Source: Engraulis encrasicolus (lineage: Eukaryota; Chordata; Actinopteri; Clupeiformes; Engraulidae). Taken from it: 64,000 nucleotides of DNA. The notes under the pieces are model-generated. The model made no database searches. It had not been told where the DNA came from and saw only the letters and a program-made list of their open reading frames with translations. The stretch covers positions 42,076,628 to 42,140,627 of the forward strand of contig NC_085865.1 in assembly GCF_034702125.1 (NCBI RefSeq), written 5' to 3'. Both the position numbers and the translations under genes were made by a program. Shown piece by piece: positions 20,881 through 31,787 of the stretch. How positions within the stretch are numbered: the first letter of the stretch is position 1; each line of letters begins with the position of its first letter.

Positions 20881-23800
20881 CCCAAGTTACTCAGCGGGCC
20901 TACAAATTAGTGCGTCACGGGGCAGCCAGGGTGTGGGGGTGTTTTTACCTGCTAAAGTGGGTGGGGTAGACTGTAGTCTATTAGTGGACACCGGGGCCCA
21001 GGTTTCTGTAGTAGCCAAGGAGTTTTGGCAGAGGGCCACTGGTGGCCAATCTACACTGGAACCTTACACTGGGACTGTGTCGGCAGCAAATGGGGGGCCG
21101 ATGAGCATCATGGGGAAATGGGCAGCAGCATGTCAGATCAATTCACTCGCCTTAGTAATTGACTTTCTAGTTGCAGACATTCCATTGCATGATGTTTTAC
21201 TTGGGACTGACTTTCTCCTTAAATTTGGGGCAGTGATAAATCTGGGGGAACGCTGTTGTGAGATTATGGGAAAACGACTGCCTCTACTGTATAGTAATCT
21301 CAACAACCAAGTGCGACGGGTTGTGGTGCAGGAAGATGTTATTGTTCCTCCCTGTTGTGAAATCATACTACCAGGAAGTGTAGAGGGGGTTTTTGAGGAA
21401 CCTGTAGAGGGGTTACTTGAGCCTGCTAATGGTGTGGCAGAAGATATTTTGATAGCACGGGCTCTCTGTAGAGTGAAGAAGGGTGTCCTACCCCTTAGGG
21501 TTCTCAATGTAACAGAGGGGGAGCTCTTGTTGAGAAAGGGAACGACTGTGGGTACTCTGGATGTGAATGTGGATGTGCTTACCGGTGAAGAGTCTGAAAC
21601 AGAGTGTATGACAGGGGTTGCACAGTGGACTTCGGACTCCTTGATGACCCAATTTGGGCTAGACAACAAGGGGCTAACAAAAACCCAATTGCAAGCTGTC
21701 CGTGAGCTGTTTAATAACAATGTCTCTGTTTTCAGCCGTGATGATTCAGACCTGGGTAGGACACATCTGACCCACCACCAGATTGACACCGGGCAAGCAA
21801 GGCCCATCAAAATGGCCCCTCGCAGAGTACCTCTTCACTTGCAACAAGAGGTGTCGGAGCACATCAAGCAAATGCAAGGAAAAGGCATCATCCAACCCTC
21901 CTGCAGTCCCTGGGCAGCACCTGTAGTACCGGTGAGGAAAAAGGATGGTGGTTTGCGCTTTTGCGTCGACTACAGGAAACTAAATGAGGTAACGAAAAAA
22001 GATGCCTACCCCCTCCCACGCATTGATGACGCCCTAGATAGTCTGCATAGTGCCCAATGGTTTTCTACTCTCGACCTTGCCAGTGGGTACTGGCAGGTTG
22101 AGGGGGACCCTCAAGACCGTCCTAAAACGGCTTTTACCACCCGACAGGGGCTTTTTGAGTTCAACGTGTTACCATTTGGGCTAACCAATAGTCCTAGTAC
22201 TTTTCAGCGACTAATGGACTTAGTTTTAGCTGACTTGCAATGGACTACATGTTTAGTTTACCTGGATGACATCATCGTCTTTGGGCGGGACTTTGCAGAA
22301 CACCTTCAGCGTTTAGACCAGGTCTTGTCAAAACTCAAGATGGCGCACCTTAAAGTGAAACCGGCAAAATGTAACTTTTTTTCCACTAAAGTTCACTATT
22401 TAGGGCATGTCATTTCAGCGGAAGGGGTGATGGCAGACCCTGAGAAAGTGGAAGCCGTACGAGGCTGGCCCACCCCTAAAAACCAGACAGAGGTGCGTAG
22501 CTTCCTCGGACTAGCGTCATATTACAGACGTTTTGTTAAGGGTTTTGCAGAGATAGCTAGGCCATTGCACAAGTTGACGGAAAAAGGCCGGCGGTTTCAG
22601 TGGGATGAGGCGTGTCAAGAAGCCTTTGTCAAGTTAAAAACCTGTCTAATCTCTGCGCCCGGGCTAGCATACCCTGATCCCCAGAAAAGTTTCATCTTGG
22701 ATACAGATGCGAGTGACACTGGTATTGGAGCGGTGCTTTCGCAGGAGGTAGATGGCTTAGAGCGAGTGGTAGCCTATGCAAGCCGAGCCCTGACCAAACA
22801 GGAGCGTAAATATGCTACAACGAAAAAAGAACTTTTAGGTGTAGTGGCCTTCACAAAGTACTTTAAACATTTCTTGCTCGGTAAAGAATTCTTACTCAGG
22901 ACGGACCACAACTCCCTCAGGTGGCTCCATAACTTTCATGGGATAGAGGGACAACTGGCCAGGTGGCTAGAGCAGTTGGCAGCATTCCAATATAAGATTG
23001 TTCACAGACCTGGGAAACTTCACACAAATGTTGATGCGTTGTCTCGATTACCTGGGTACAAGGGAGACCTGCCCGGGAGTACATCTCAGATATGTGCAGT
23101 GGGTCAAAAAGGGGGGGAATTGCCTCCTGAACGGGGGGAACCAACATCAGACCCCCTGGACGATGATGCCTTGACTGAGGCCCAGCACGCTGACCCAGAG
23201 TTGAAATTGCTGATTAAGCTAAAAGGACAGAACGGGGACAGACGGGTGGCATTGAATACTTACCCGGACCTGAAGAAGTTTGGGTTGGTTTGGGACCAAT
23301 TAAAGGTACAGGGACGGAGGTTGGTACGGGTGTTGCCTGCAAAGCCAAAATTACCTGCCAGAACCCAACTTGTGTTACCCGCGTCCTTGGTACCAGTAGT
23401 ATTACAGCAGTTACACGATAAAACTACGGGTGCTCATTTGGGAGTTCAAAAAATACAAGGGAAAATAAGGGACAGATTCTACTGGCCAGGGTGGTTTCAA
23501 AGGGTAAAGAAGTGGTGCCAGGATTGTGGAGAATGTGGGTCTCAGAAGCAGTCAGGTGCAACCCCCAGGGCACCCATGGTGACCTCTGCCACTTCGGCTC
23601 CCTTTGAGAGGATAGCAATAGATATTCTGGGTCCCTTGCCTAAAACGGAGCGTTCTAATGTGTACATCATGGTGGTGGGGGACTATTTCTCAAAATGGAC
23701 AGAAGCTTATCCTATCCCCAACCAGGAAGCAGAGACGTTGGCCAGAGTGTTAATGAACGAGTGGGTCTCTCGCTATGGCACTCCAAGGAGGTTGCACTCT

Positions 23801-25123
23801 GACCAAGGTCGCAGTTTCGAGTCCAATCTATTCCAGCAACTGTGTCATTTACTGGATATAAGTAAGACCAGAACCACACCATACCACCCACAATCGGACG
23901 GCATGATAGAAAGATTCAACCGTACACTTTTGTCTATGTTAGTCTTTTATGTGGATGAAAATCAACAGAACTGGGATAGTCTTCTTCCATTTGTGATGAT
24001 GGCCTACAGAAGTAGCGTGAATGCCACTACAGGTTTTACCCCCCATAAAGTCTTGTTTGGTAGGGAGATGGTTTTACCAATCGATGTAATGTTAAATGTA
24101 AATGAAAAGTTCCCCTCGGCTAAAGGCTATGTGGAAAGGTTAACTGAAAGCTTGTCTACAGTGTTGGAGGCAGTAAAGAAACACCAGGCTAGAGCTTCAG
24201 AAAACCAAAAGTTTTATTTTGATTTTAAAGCACAACACCAGTCTTACTCAGTGGGGGAATTTGTGTGGGTAAGAAATAAAGCCAGAAAGAAGGGGGTGAG
24301 TCCAAAGCTACAGAAAAGATTCAAGGGACCTTTCAGAGTTATTGAGCGAGTATCAGACGTGCTTTATCGAATACAACCAGAAGGGGGAGTCTCCAGTAAT
24401 GTTGTGCATTTCAATCTGCTAAAACCCTGTGTGTCTCCTACCGTTACAGAACCAATGCCACAGCTGGGGGCCCAAGTCCATGACCAGCCGGCTACAGGGG
24501 CATCTCCGCAGCTTGGGCGGAGGGGTGAGAGGCCACCGGGTGGTGCCAGTCGGGTGTTCCGGCGGTCGAGGGGTCCTGCTGTGGGGAGCACGGGGGCTCC
24601 TATGGATGCCAGAACTGTGCCCAGGGTCATCCCATCGGCAGTCGGAGGGTCCCAGAGGTCGGAGGCATCCACAGGAAGCCCAGCCAGGGGGACCAGATCG
24701 ACTTCTGCTCCTGTGGTCTCTGATGGTGTGGCCGCCGACGGGGCAGCTGCGGGTGGGACATCCGGTTCATCTGCTGCAGAGGGTCTGCTGTCGCCTGAGG
24801 CATCTGCTGTGGAGGACTTCATCCTGCCACCCGAGTCTGGTGCCCAGGAGACACCTGAGGTTGCTGGGGAGGAGTCCGGCCTGTCAGCAGCATTGGCTGC
24901 TGGGGGGTCCTGCGTCCCAGTTGCTTCAGCTGGGGGGGAGGTCAGTTGGCCTTCCACGGATGGAGAACCTGGTTCTCCAAACGAAGAGCATCCCCAGCCG
25001 GAGCTGGGGACATCGCCAGGGGGGTCACTACTTCCAGGTAGTCCGGCGGCTGGTGACCTGGGCCGGCCGGAGCGTGCAAGAAGGCGCCCTGCATGGTGCC
25101 AAGACTATGTTGTTTCTTTGTGA
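20852..25123 (+). CDS. Gypsy Pol: protease, RT, RNase H, integrase
   Basis: Pol is about 1423 residues, reached by -1 frameshift from gag; it has no ATG of its own at this point and the first codon shown is GTG. In order: aspartic protease DTG at residues 46-48, RT with YLDD at 470-473, RNase H ('DTDASDTGIGAVLSQ'), an integrase HHCC zinc finger near 855-895, then the DD35E core with D near 924, D984 and E1020. A GPF/Y-type domain ('FKGPFRVIERVSDVLYRIQ') follows near 1157. The last 229 residues are a Gly/Ala/Ser/Pro-rich extension ending 'RRRPAWCQDYV'. No inactivating change is seen. Confidence 0.95.
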   Translation: MSGEGQRLTPPSYSAGLQISASRGSQGVGVFLPAKVGGVDCSLLVDTGAQVSVVAKEFWQRATGGQSTLEPYTGTVSAANGGPMSIMGKWAAACQINSLALVIDFLVADIPLHDVLLGTDFLLKFGAVINLGERCCEIMGKRLPLLYSNLNNQVRRVVVQEDVIVPPCCEIILPGSVEGVFEEPVEGLLEPANGVAEDILIARALCRVKKGVLPLRVLNVTEGELLLRKGTTVGTLDVNVDVLTGEESETECMTGVAQWTSDSLMTQFGLDNKGLTKTQLQAVRELFNNNVSVFSRDDSDLGRTHLTHHQIDTGQARPIKMAPRRVPLHLQQEVSEHIKQMQGKGIIQPSCSPWAAPVVPVRKKDGGLRFCVDYRKLNEVTKKDAYPLPRIDDALDSLHSAQWFSTLDLASGYWQVEGDPQDRPKTAFTTRQGLFEFNVLPFGLTNSPSTFQRLMDLVLADLQWTTCLVYLDDIIVFGRDFAEHLQRLDQVLSKLKMAHLKVKPAKCNFFSTKVHYLGHVISAEGVMADPEKVEAVRGWPTPKNQTEVRSFLGLASYYRRFVKGFAEIARPLHKLTEKGRRFQWDEACQEAFVKLKTCLISAPGLAYPDPQKSFILDTDASDTGIGAVLSQEVDGLERVVAYASRALTKQERKYATTKKELLGVVAFTKYFKHFLLGKEFLLRTDHNSLRWLHNFHGIEGQLARWLEQLAAFQYKIVHRPGKLHTNVDALSRLPGYKGDLPGSTSQICAVGQKGGELPPERGEPTSDPLDDDALTEAQHADPELKLLIKLKGQNGDRRVALNTYPDLKKFGLVWDQLKVQGRRLVRVLPAKPKLPARTQLVLPASLVPVVLQQLHDKTTGAHLGVQKIQGKIRDRFYWPGWFQRVKKWCQDCGECGSQKQSGATPRAPMVTSATSAPFERIAIDILGPLPKTERSNVYIMVVGDYFSKWTEAYPIPNQEAETLARVLMNEWVSRYGTPRRLHSDQGRSFESNLFQQLCHLLDISKTRTTPYHPQSDGMIERFNRTLLSMLVFYVDENQQNWDSLLPFVMMAYRSSVNATTGFTPHKVLFGREMVLPIDVMLNVNEKFPSAKGYVERLTESLSTVLEAVKKHQARASENQKFYFDFKAQHQSYSVGEFVWVRNKARKKGVSPKLQKRFKGPFRVIERVSDVLYRIQPEGGVSSNVVHFNLLKPCVSPTVTEPMPQLGAQVHDQPATGASPQLGRRGERPPGGASRVFRRSRGPAVGSTGAPMDARTVPRVIPSAVGGSQRSEASTGSPARGTRSTSAPVVSDGVAADGAAAGGTSGSSAAEGLLSPEASAVEDFILPPESGAQETPEVAGEESGLSAALAAGGSCVPVASAGGEVSWPSTDGEPGSPNEEHPQPELGTSPGGSLLPGSPAAGDLGRPERARRRPAWCQDYVVSL

Positions 25124-25162
25124 GGACTCGGGGACGAGTCCATTTTTCTGGAGGGGGGGTAG

Positions 25163-26327
25163 TGTGATGTGAACTAATGGGTGCGAGTAATGGACATGGC
25201 TGCGCTCGCTTCCCCAATTATCGCACTGCCCGGCTCACCTGTTGACAATGACACTGATTACTTGGCGTGCCAAGAAAACCATGGCTGTGTTGTGGCTCAT
25301 TGGCGAGAGGCCGAGAGACAGAAGCAGTTGGGGCTGCTGGGTCCAATTGTGGGGAACGTTTGGTGGCGTTCGCGGTTGTTTAGGACCGCCGGCGCTGAAG
25401 ACACCGGGGACCACTTAGTGACCCGGAGTAAGATAGTGGGGGGAAATGCTTAGCTAGCCAGGACCACGATAGTGTAGACGGACCCAGCGGGTTGCCTCAC
25501 TGCCAGGCCACTCCAAACCCGGCTAAACAGCCACCTTGATGAACTGCTCGCTTATGATCCAACTGACTGACTGAATGAAGTGAGGTCTCGCTCCGCAGCG
25601 GGACAACGGGGTCTCGCTGCCCACGGACAGGGAAGTCCGCTTTTAAACTTATTCCTTCATTTTGTGTGTGCGTGTTTGCTGGTGCGTGTGTGAGCGCGTG
25701 GGTGCCATCGCTCTGTTAAGTGTAACCCGGTCACCAACGAAAGTCTGTCTTCTCACGCGTGTACTGTCTTATTAGTGGTAGATGTTTTGATGATGATTCT
25801 GAAGGGTGCCGTGTTGATGCTTTTAATGGACTCATAATTACTTGCCGTGATGAATTGCTATATAGTGCTGTGATGAATTACTGAAGGCCTGACTTGCTGT
25901 GATGAATTGCTGTGATGAATTTTCCACTGAGTTGCTGTGATGAATTGCCGTGATTATTTTGTTGTAATGTAGCTTATTTATAGCCTCTATTTATTGCATG
26001 GTATTTATCTAGCTATTTATTGTGGGGATTGGGTTATGGGTCTAAGCATGCTGTGTGTATTGTAGCCTAGTGCATCACTTGACCTGTATGGCTTACTCAG
26101 ACTTCTTGTTGTGTGGGGCGGGGAAACTCTGTGTAGGGGAGATGGCCTATGGGGCTCAGTTATTTTAATGAACTTGCATTAATAATAAAGAGTTGTTATT
26201 CCTTGAATCCTTTTGTGCATGGTTGTTCCATACCGGACCATACTGGGGTATAATTAAAGGTGGTGGCAGCTTAATTAGCATACTGTCATTTTAGCGCCCT
26301 CTTGTGGCAGCTCTCAAATTTATTACA
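25163..26327 (+). repeat. Gypsy 3' LTR (1165 bp, complete)
   Basis: It starts TGTGATGTGAAC after the polypurine tract and ends TTATTACA. The polyadenylation signal AATAAA is at 26184-26189. It carries the uninterrupted target site AGGACCACGATAGTG (around 25465) that in the 5' LTR was hit by the hAT-like transposon. Confidence 0.95.
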
Positions 26328-26331
26328 ATAT

Positions 26332-27020
26332 ATTGGAGCTTGAGCTAATCCTCTGACCCCTCTCAATGGGTACTTGCTTAAAAAAAGACACCACTGTGTC
26401 CTAAACCAATTCACAAAATATTATTCAGACAAATATATTATCTCACCTCTCGATTAGAAATATGGTCACCAAAGCGTATTTGAAGCCGCTGCCGTAGCCG
26501 ACATCTGTGTCCAAGAGTGTCAGGTCCCATTTCAAATTTTCAGCCCGTGTTGGAGTCTGGTCTTGCGAGTCCGATATCCAAGGGAGTATGTTATCCTGAC
26601 ATGGTTAGTCCAGTGTCCCAAAAGCCAAAGTTCTTCCTGTAGCTCTGCAAAAGCCACCAAAGTTTCAAGTAGCTCAGCCTGCTGCTAACTCTCGTTACCT
26701 TGCTACTAGCCGAGTGATGATGAGCCTTGTCGCGTGTGCATGAATGATGGGGGCGGGGTCGGTCAAGTTCACGAGTCGGTGAACGCGCAGGGAGGAGGGG
26801 TGAGTGCTGGCGGTTGATGGACGTGTCAGAAACCAATAGAAGTGATGATGAGTATTACTTCTATTGGTTGCCGTTTTCTTCTGACTACGCCCTCTAGACT
26901 GGACCAAAAGATTTCGTTTTTTTTCCAAACACTCTATTTCAATGGGTGCTATGGCGTCATGAGGAGTTTTTCAGATGATATGGTAAAATATGTGCCAGAA
27001 AAACATCTCCTATCCCACCT
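26332..27020. repeat. Gene-free stretch, likely body of a MITE whose right end is R3
   Basis: No gene is recognised. The right part joins R3 (27157-27263) through 'tcccacctttaa', the same junction seen at 40510-40521 ('ccctacctttaa'). The stretch is therefore probably the interior of a longer non-autonomous element ending CCCCTTTAA. Confidence 0.45.
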
Positions 27021-27024
27021 TTAA

Positions 27025-27152
27025 GACAAGTTAAAAGAGAGAATATGTCGCTAAGCTAGTGAAAGTCAATGTATCCATGTAGCATTGTAGCATGCTACAC
27101 GGATACATTGACTTTCACTAGCTTAGCGACATATTCCCTCTTTTAACTTGTC
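27025..27152. mobile_element. 128-bp palindromic MITE with TTAA target duplication
   Basis: Arms 27025-27076 and 27101-27152 are inverted repeats matching at 51 of 52 positions. The 24-nt centre can pair a further six bases. TTAA flanks it at 27021-27024 and 27153-27156. A related repeat at 40518-40531 has a single TTAA at this point and so shows the empty site. TTAA targeting suggests mobilisation by a piggyBac-type transposase; the transposase itself is not in this window. Confidence 0.85.
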
Positions 27153-27156
27153 TTAA

Positions 27157-27263
27157 AGCAAGACAACGCCTAACATGAAAAATAAGACACTTTACCACCT
27201 TTATAAACCCCAGCCAACGATTTTAACTGTATTAAGCCCCAAAATAGTGGCATACCCCTTTAA
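27157..27263 (-). repeat. Dispersed repeat R3, copy 1
   Basis: It is nearly identical to 40524-40631, with 'aacatgaaaaataagacac', 'ccagccaacgattttaac' and 'aatagtggcataccccttta'. It ends CCCCTTTAA, which is likely a transposon terminus. It is non-coding. Confidence 0.8.
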
Positions 27264-27476
27264 GGGATTCACAACAGCACTGAATATGATTATGCAGGTA
27301 GGAGATTTGTCATTTTACAGTAGAAGATGTCAAACATGCCATGTCTTTGATGTACAGAATTATACAAATCTGTACCTCAAGACCAATGAAGATAAAAAAT
27401 AAAGTGTTGATGGGTAACATTCTTTCATCCAGTGAATTAAATTGATTTTCTGGTAGTAAATAAGGTAACAAATAAA

Positions 27477-28990
27477 CAGGGTCTCCGCGGATCCTTAAAA
27501 AGTCTTATAAAGTCTTACTTTTAATATTTGTTTTTTAAGGTCTTATAAAGCATTATATTTCGCCAATTTTTGGAAGTGTGGTATTATATTTACGTGGGAG
27601 GTCTTATATTTCATCTGGGTAGCTTGAGTGTAAGAAAAAAGGTCTATTTTTTGACGCTATAAACCTTATTTAACCGGCATACGTCCCTTATCAAGATGCG
27701 GAAAAGTAGAGGAAACGGATTTGTGTTTGTGTCGCAGCGCAGCCCGCTGGCCACACAGCGGGGGGCAACCGCAGACCTGTGGGCGCAGCGTCAAGCCTAC
27801 TTGCATGTTCTAGTAGAAACAGTCAAAAAAGTGGTCGAAAAAATATGAACGTGAATCGAGATGGGTAGATAGATGCACGTTCAGTGTAATGTGGCTTGAG
27901 GACAAGAAATAAAACGGTTAGCTGCTATCCAAAGCAACGTCGGAATATGAAGCTTGATGTTAACTGTGTCGGGAGGACGCATAGCCTAATCAGTCGTTGA
28001 GTGTAAGTTTTGAATGTTGTCTATCGTAAGCATGTTAGCCATGCCCTCGCGTTTGGGTAGAAGCGTTTGCTAAATGTAAAGGGTTCATTTCATAAAGTCC
28101 ATTATGACCGTATTCGAAAATAATTGTTCCTTCATACAATAGCCTACACTTTCAAAATCGCCTCTAGATACGTGACAGGCTATTTGATGCCTCTGTCAAA
28201 TGCAAAATGATTTCGTTAACATGATGGCAGCATGAGAAAGTGAGCGCGAGGCAATACGAAATCGGATGAGTAACGAAGCCAATGATCTGGCGAGGTGCGT
28301 AATGTCCAAATCGGTAACCAGATGGGCAACGGTAAACGCGCTAAATGCTTGTTATGGACATGCTGGAAATCGCTTCCAAGTTGTGCGCTGTTTCTTGCGC
28401 ACATTCTAGAGAACAACAAACTACAGACAGGCTAAGCTCAAAGTAGAACGCTTGCTTCTGCTACCCGTCTCTGATAAAGCGAGCTGGAGGAGGAGGAACG
28501 GCACTCAGAGTAGTCATACATTTAACCCTTTTGACACCAGGTGTCCTCTCTCCTAATAGCAAAGTGCATTCAACTATTTATCCACTATTTAGCCATTTTT
28601 AATGTGTACATTTAAAGGCATTTGATGAACATTCATCTGATTTTTCCATAGGCCGTCAAAACATGCGTGGGACCCTCAAGTTGACCCTCCAGTTGTCAGT
28701 TAACTGACCATATGCATGCATGGTGTCTGTAGGCCTACAGATCAGTTACACCTTGCTACTGCTTACACTGTGTTTACCCTAGGCTACACTATAAAAGCAC
28801 AGTAGTCATATTCTATTGTTTATTATATATAATTATGTACTAGGCCTACATTTCATTATAGCAATGCAAACTAATAACATTAGCAATATTGCAATGCCTC
28901 ACCCCGAGCGGTGGTCTTATATTTTATCATCAGAGGTCTTATATTTGTCTTAAAAAGTCTTATATTTGGTGATCCAAAATGTGCAGAATA
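27477..28990. mobile_element. Probable DNA transposon fragment with TCTTATA-rich ends
   Basis: The left end CAGGGTCTCCGCGGATCC and the right end (GATCC, then GTGCAGA near 28983) are both followed inward by 'ttaaaaagtcttata'-type sequence in inverted sense. The interior (27600-28900) has no recognisable transposase. No target duplication could be fixed. The class is uncertain. Confidence 0.4.
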
Positions 28991-29795
28991 TTTATTAAAT
29001 AACCATTAAAACCATAATGAATATTGACCTGAGCCAGGCCAGGAATAATGTGGGTGCATGCTGTTATAATGGTCTTTATAATGTTCACTTATTCTTGTGA
29101 ATTTTAATGGAATTAGGTATTATTGTAGAAGAACGGATATTTCACGTCCTGGTCGGCATAGTTAGGCCAAAATTGTGAATTATTATTGCCCCTATAAATG
29201 ATTGACTTTTTGGAGTGGACTTTTTGACCACTTAAGAGTTCAACCACTTTACTACAATATCATTGCTTTGAAAGCGACTTTTAACTTTTAGCATAAACAA
29301 CATAAACGTCATTTAACTTTTAGCACAGTGTCCAAACAAACTATAGACAGCACCAACTATTGTTTTTTAACTTTATTTTAACTTTAAAAATGTGGACCAT
29401 AATTTGTCTCATCCTGTGTTGGTGTAGAGAATCTAGACAGTATAATTCTAAGAGATGCTGTGTTGGCTTTCAGTAGGGGAAATATAGGTAAAATAAGAAG
29501 TGCACAAGCGTAAAATGTAGTTTTTCTTACACAGTGACCGTTGCCATATCATAAAAGGGGAAGATGTCTTGAACCGAGAAATGTGAATGTCTTCCTTCTG
29601 AAGTCAAGTTAACCTTTTCTAAACTATCAAGCACATCGAGTTGACAGATATGGAAAAGAAATGAACTTGAACTTGTGATATATCAAACATTTAGTCATTT
29701 ATTTCCTCCATTCTTAGGTTACTATAGATGAGTGAGAAACCATGTTATACAATGTTAGAGGCGTGTTCAATGTATCTATCAGATCTTTTTAAATC
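28991..29795. other. Stretch without a recognised feature
   Basis: AT-rich, with only short open frames of no recognisable family. A weak direct repeat built on 'aacttttagca' (29281-29325) is visible. I see no gene or transposon end. Confidence 0.4.
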
Positions 29796-29799
29796 ATGC

Positions 29800-29948
29800 A
29801 ATCTGGTGCTGTGCTGGACTGTGCTAGCACACCTGGACCATATAGAAACCCATGGGGATATGGGTTCAAGTCCCAACCTTGGGTCATACCCAACGGCAAC
29901 CCATCTCTCTCTCACACTCGTTTTCTGTCCCTCCCTATTATAATAAAA
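29800..29948 (+). mobile_element. Probable tRNA-derived SINE, degraded
   Basis: A B-box-like GGGTTCAAGTCCC at about 29863 is followed by a C/T-rich block with 'tctctctctcac' and an A-rich end with ATAATAAAA. The A box is degenerate. The arrangement is like that of the better SINE at 63735-63893. Confidence 0.5.
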
Positions 29949-30134
29949 CGACTTCTTAAAGGACTTTATTTGTATGTCTTAGATTAGAATTTTAACTGCC
30001 ATCAACACAATGCCTTATTGTAAGCTTGATAAGCAGGGAGCAGTTCTTCCTTCAGCATATACATGTTGGGTGGAAAGGTCGGGGCTGATCAAGGTGGACT
30101 CTTAGAACCCCGAGGCTGCCTGAAGTGAAGTCAC

Positions 30135-30180
30135 GTGAGAGGAGAGGAGAGGAGAGGAGAGAAGAGGAGAGAGGAGAGAT
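30135..30180. repeat. (GGAGA)n microsatellite
   Basis: GAGAGGAGAG-type repeats run for about 45 bp with small interruptions. Confidence 0.85.
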
Positions 30181-30419
30181 CCATGGGAGGGTTAGAGCAA
30201 AATGTAGACTAACAGGCCTAATATGAGACTTCAACCAATCCAGAACCCTGATATATCCAGGTTCAATCAAGACTTCATGTATGTACTGTTAATAATGTGT
30301 TTAATCACCCCTCTGATTTCACCTCATGAGTTATCCTCTTACTCCGAGTCAGAGTTCATGTGAAATATCTACTTATTTAATGATGTCCTCTTTATCTCTT
30401 GTTTTATCTTTCCCTCCTT

Positions 30420-30541
30420 TTTCATTGTAGGCCTATGTCTTATTTTTTTATTTTATTTCATTTGCCATGCTCTGATGCTTTTGATCATTGAACTGCAACT
30501 GTGTATGAAAAGTGCTACAATAAAATGGCCTTGCCTTGAAA
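30420..30541 (+). mobile_element. LINE 3'-tail fragment
   Basis: The stretch ends 'gtatgaaaagtgctacaa', 'taaaatggccttgccttg'. It is the opposite-strand counterpart of the tail at 1284-1330. No coding remains. Confidence 0.4.
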
Positions 30542-30970
30542 AGCACGGAAGTGTGTGGTCACAAAAACTGTTATTAGTGTGAAAGGGCCTCCCTTAAACT
30601 TACATGTAGCCATAGTTACCCAAAGTTGCGCTAAGTGGCCTACCGGCAGTGTTGTAAGGAAGATTCTTAATTTTACATCCTGTATAGCTGTTCAGTTCAG
30701 CTGTTGAACCACAATGTCAAAGTGTGTGCAAAAGCCACAGGCACTAATGAAGTAATATGTGCAAAAGATATCTTACAGCTCTTCTTATTCTATAGTGTAT
30801 TGAGCGCAATAGTCCCTTTGGCCCAGACATTTTACACTGCATTGCATTACATTTAGAAGAGGTTTTATCCAACTCGACTTATTAATGAGGGCATCAGTAA
30901 GTACACACATACACACATCTACTTTAGATATATGCCGATTCATAAATGCATACTTTTTATTTCTTTATAG

Positions 30971-31040
30971 TTAATAAAAAGGTTGGTGATTGTCCTGATT
31001 ACTCTGATAGCATGCCAAGGCTGGGATTGGGAAGGTCCAT
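30971..31040 (+). pseudogene. Receptor locus 1: signal-peptide exon lacking ATG
   Basis: An acceptor (TTCTTTATAG) precedes and a GTGAGT donor follows. The frame gives a hydrophobic run ('LVIVLITLIACQG') typical of a signal peptide and ends in phase 1, as does the proposed exon of locus 2 at 53192-53249. Where locus 2 has ATG, this exon has ATA (30974-30976), and no other in-frame ATG is present in the exon. The start may lie in an upstream exon not seen, or it may have been lost. Confidence 0.6.
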
Positions 31041-31237
31041 GTGAGTGTTCATTTTTCTATGCATATTTGTCATCAGATCTTAATGCAGCCTACACTATCA
31101 TTAGATTTTAATATACAGACACAGGATAGAAAGTTAGGCCAAGCATAAAAACAATTATGTTGACAACTTAACACAACATGTTGACATTTTTCCTTTAAAA
31201 AGGAAATAATCGTATCTACTATGATATTATGTTTTAG

Positions 31238-31585
31238 GTTGGAGAAAATACGACTTCTCCATCATGCTGCCAGAGAGCATAACAGCACTGGCAGGGTCCT
31301 GTGTGGTGATTCCTTGCCAGTTCAAGTTGCCTCCATACTGTAAAATGGGTCCATCCAGCCACGCTATCTGGTTGAAAGGTGGAACAATCATTTATTTTCA
31401 TAAAGTTTTGAATAGCTCTCAAAATAATGAGGGGAGAATTAAAATGCTTGGGGACCTGCATCAGCAAAACTTCACAACAATCTTCAACAACGTGGAAAAA
31501 GATGATGCAGACCGGTACTTCTTCAGAGTTGAGGCCAATTTTAAATTCACATTTCAACTAAAACATGTAACTCTCAAAGTTCAAG
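31238..31585 (+). pseudogene. Receptor locus 1: V-set Ig domain exon
   Basis: This 348-bp exon with phase 1-1 is bounded by TTTTAG and GTAAGA. It encodes a Siglec-type V-set domain: 'GSCVVIPCQF' with the paired cysteines, and 'DADRYFFRVEA', where the Arg corresponds in position to the sialic-acid-binding arginine of Siglecs. The exon itself is open. The gene is disrupted further downstream by the inversion breakpoint in the next exon, so it is scored as part of a broken gene. It is paralogous to 47298-47660. Confidence 0.8.
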
Positions 31586-31787
31586 GTAAGACACTCACTT
31601 ATTCACTCAACTTGAAACTGGTTGTTGACCAAGAACTAATACAATACAGTTATATGGTGTCAAAACTCAATTCTGAGTTTCAACAGATTCCCCAGCAAGT
31701 CAATAGGCTATGTATCAGACTATATTGACATCCTTTTTTAAAAAGCCTTTACTTATTTTGCTTTATCATTGTGGTGAACATTGTTAC

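Larger units (their letters stand above)
19077..26327 (+). mobile_element. Ty3/Gypsy LTR retrotransposon (main part)
   Basis: The layout is LTR, gag, a -1 shifted pol, LTR. The first 308 bp of the 5' LTR are missing here and lie at 33804-34111 on the other strand. The 4-bp target duplication ATAT is at 26328-26331 and, next to the detached head, at 34112-34115. A G-rich polypurine tract (GGAGGGGGGGTAG) precedes the 3' LTR at 25163. A primer-binding site candidate begins at 19942. Both frames are open and all catalytic motifs are present, so the body looks young. Confidence 0.95.

Noticed and set aside
21133..21810. 225-codon minus-strand frame
   Set aside because: Antisense to the Gypsy protease region; serine-rich shadow without domain features.
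24364..24957. 197-codon minus-strand frame
   Set aside because: It is the antisense shadow of the low-complexity Pol tail and shows no family features.
28021..28090. SINE-tail-like 'tagaagcgtttgctaaatgtaaa'
   Set aside because: Too short, with no pol III head and no target duplication nearby.
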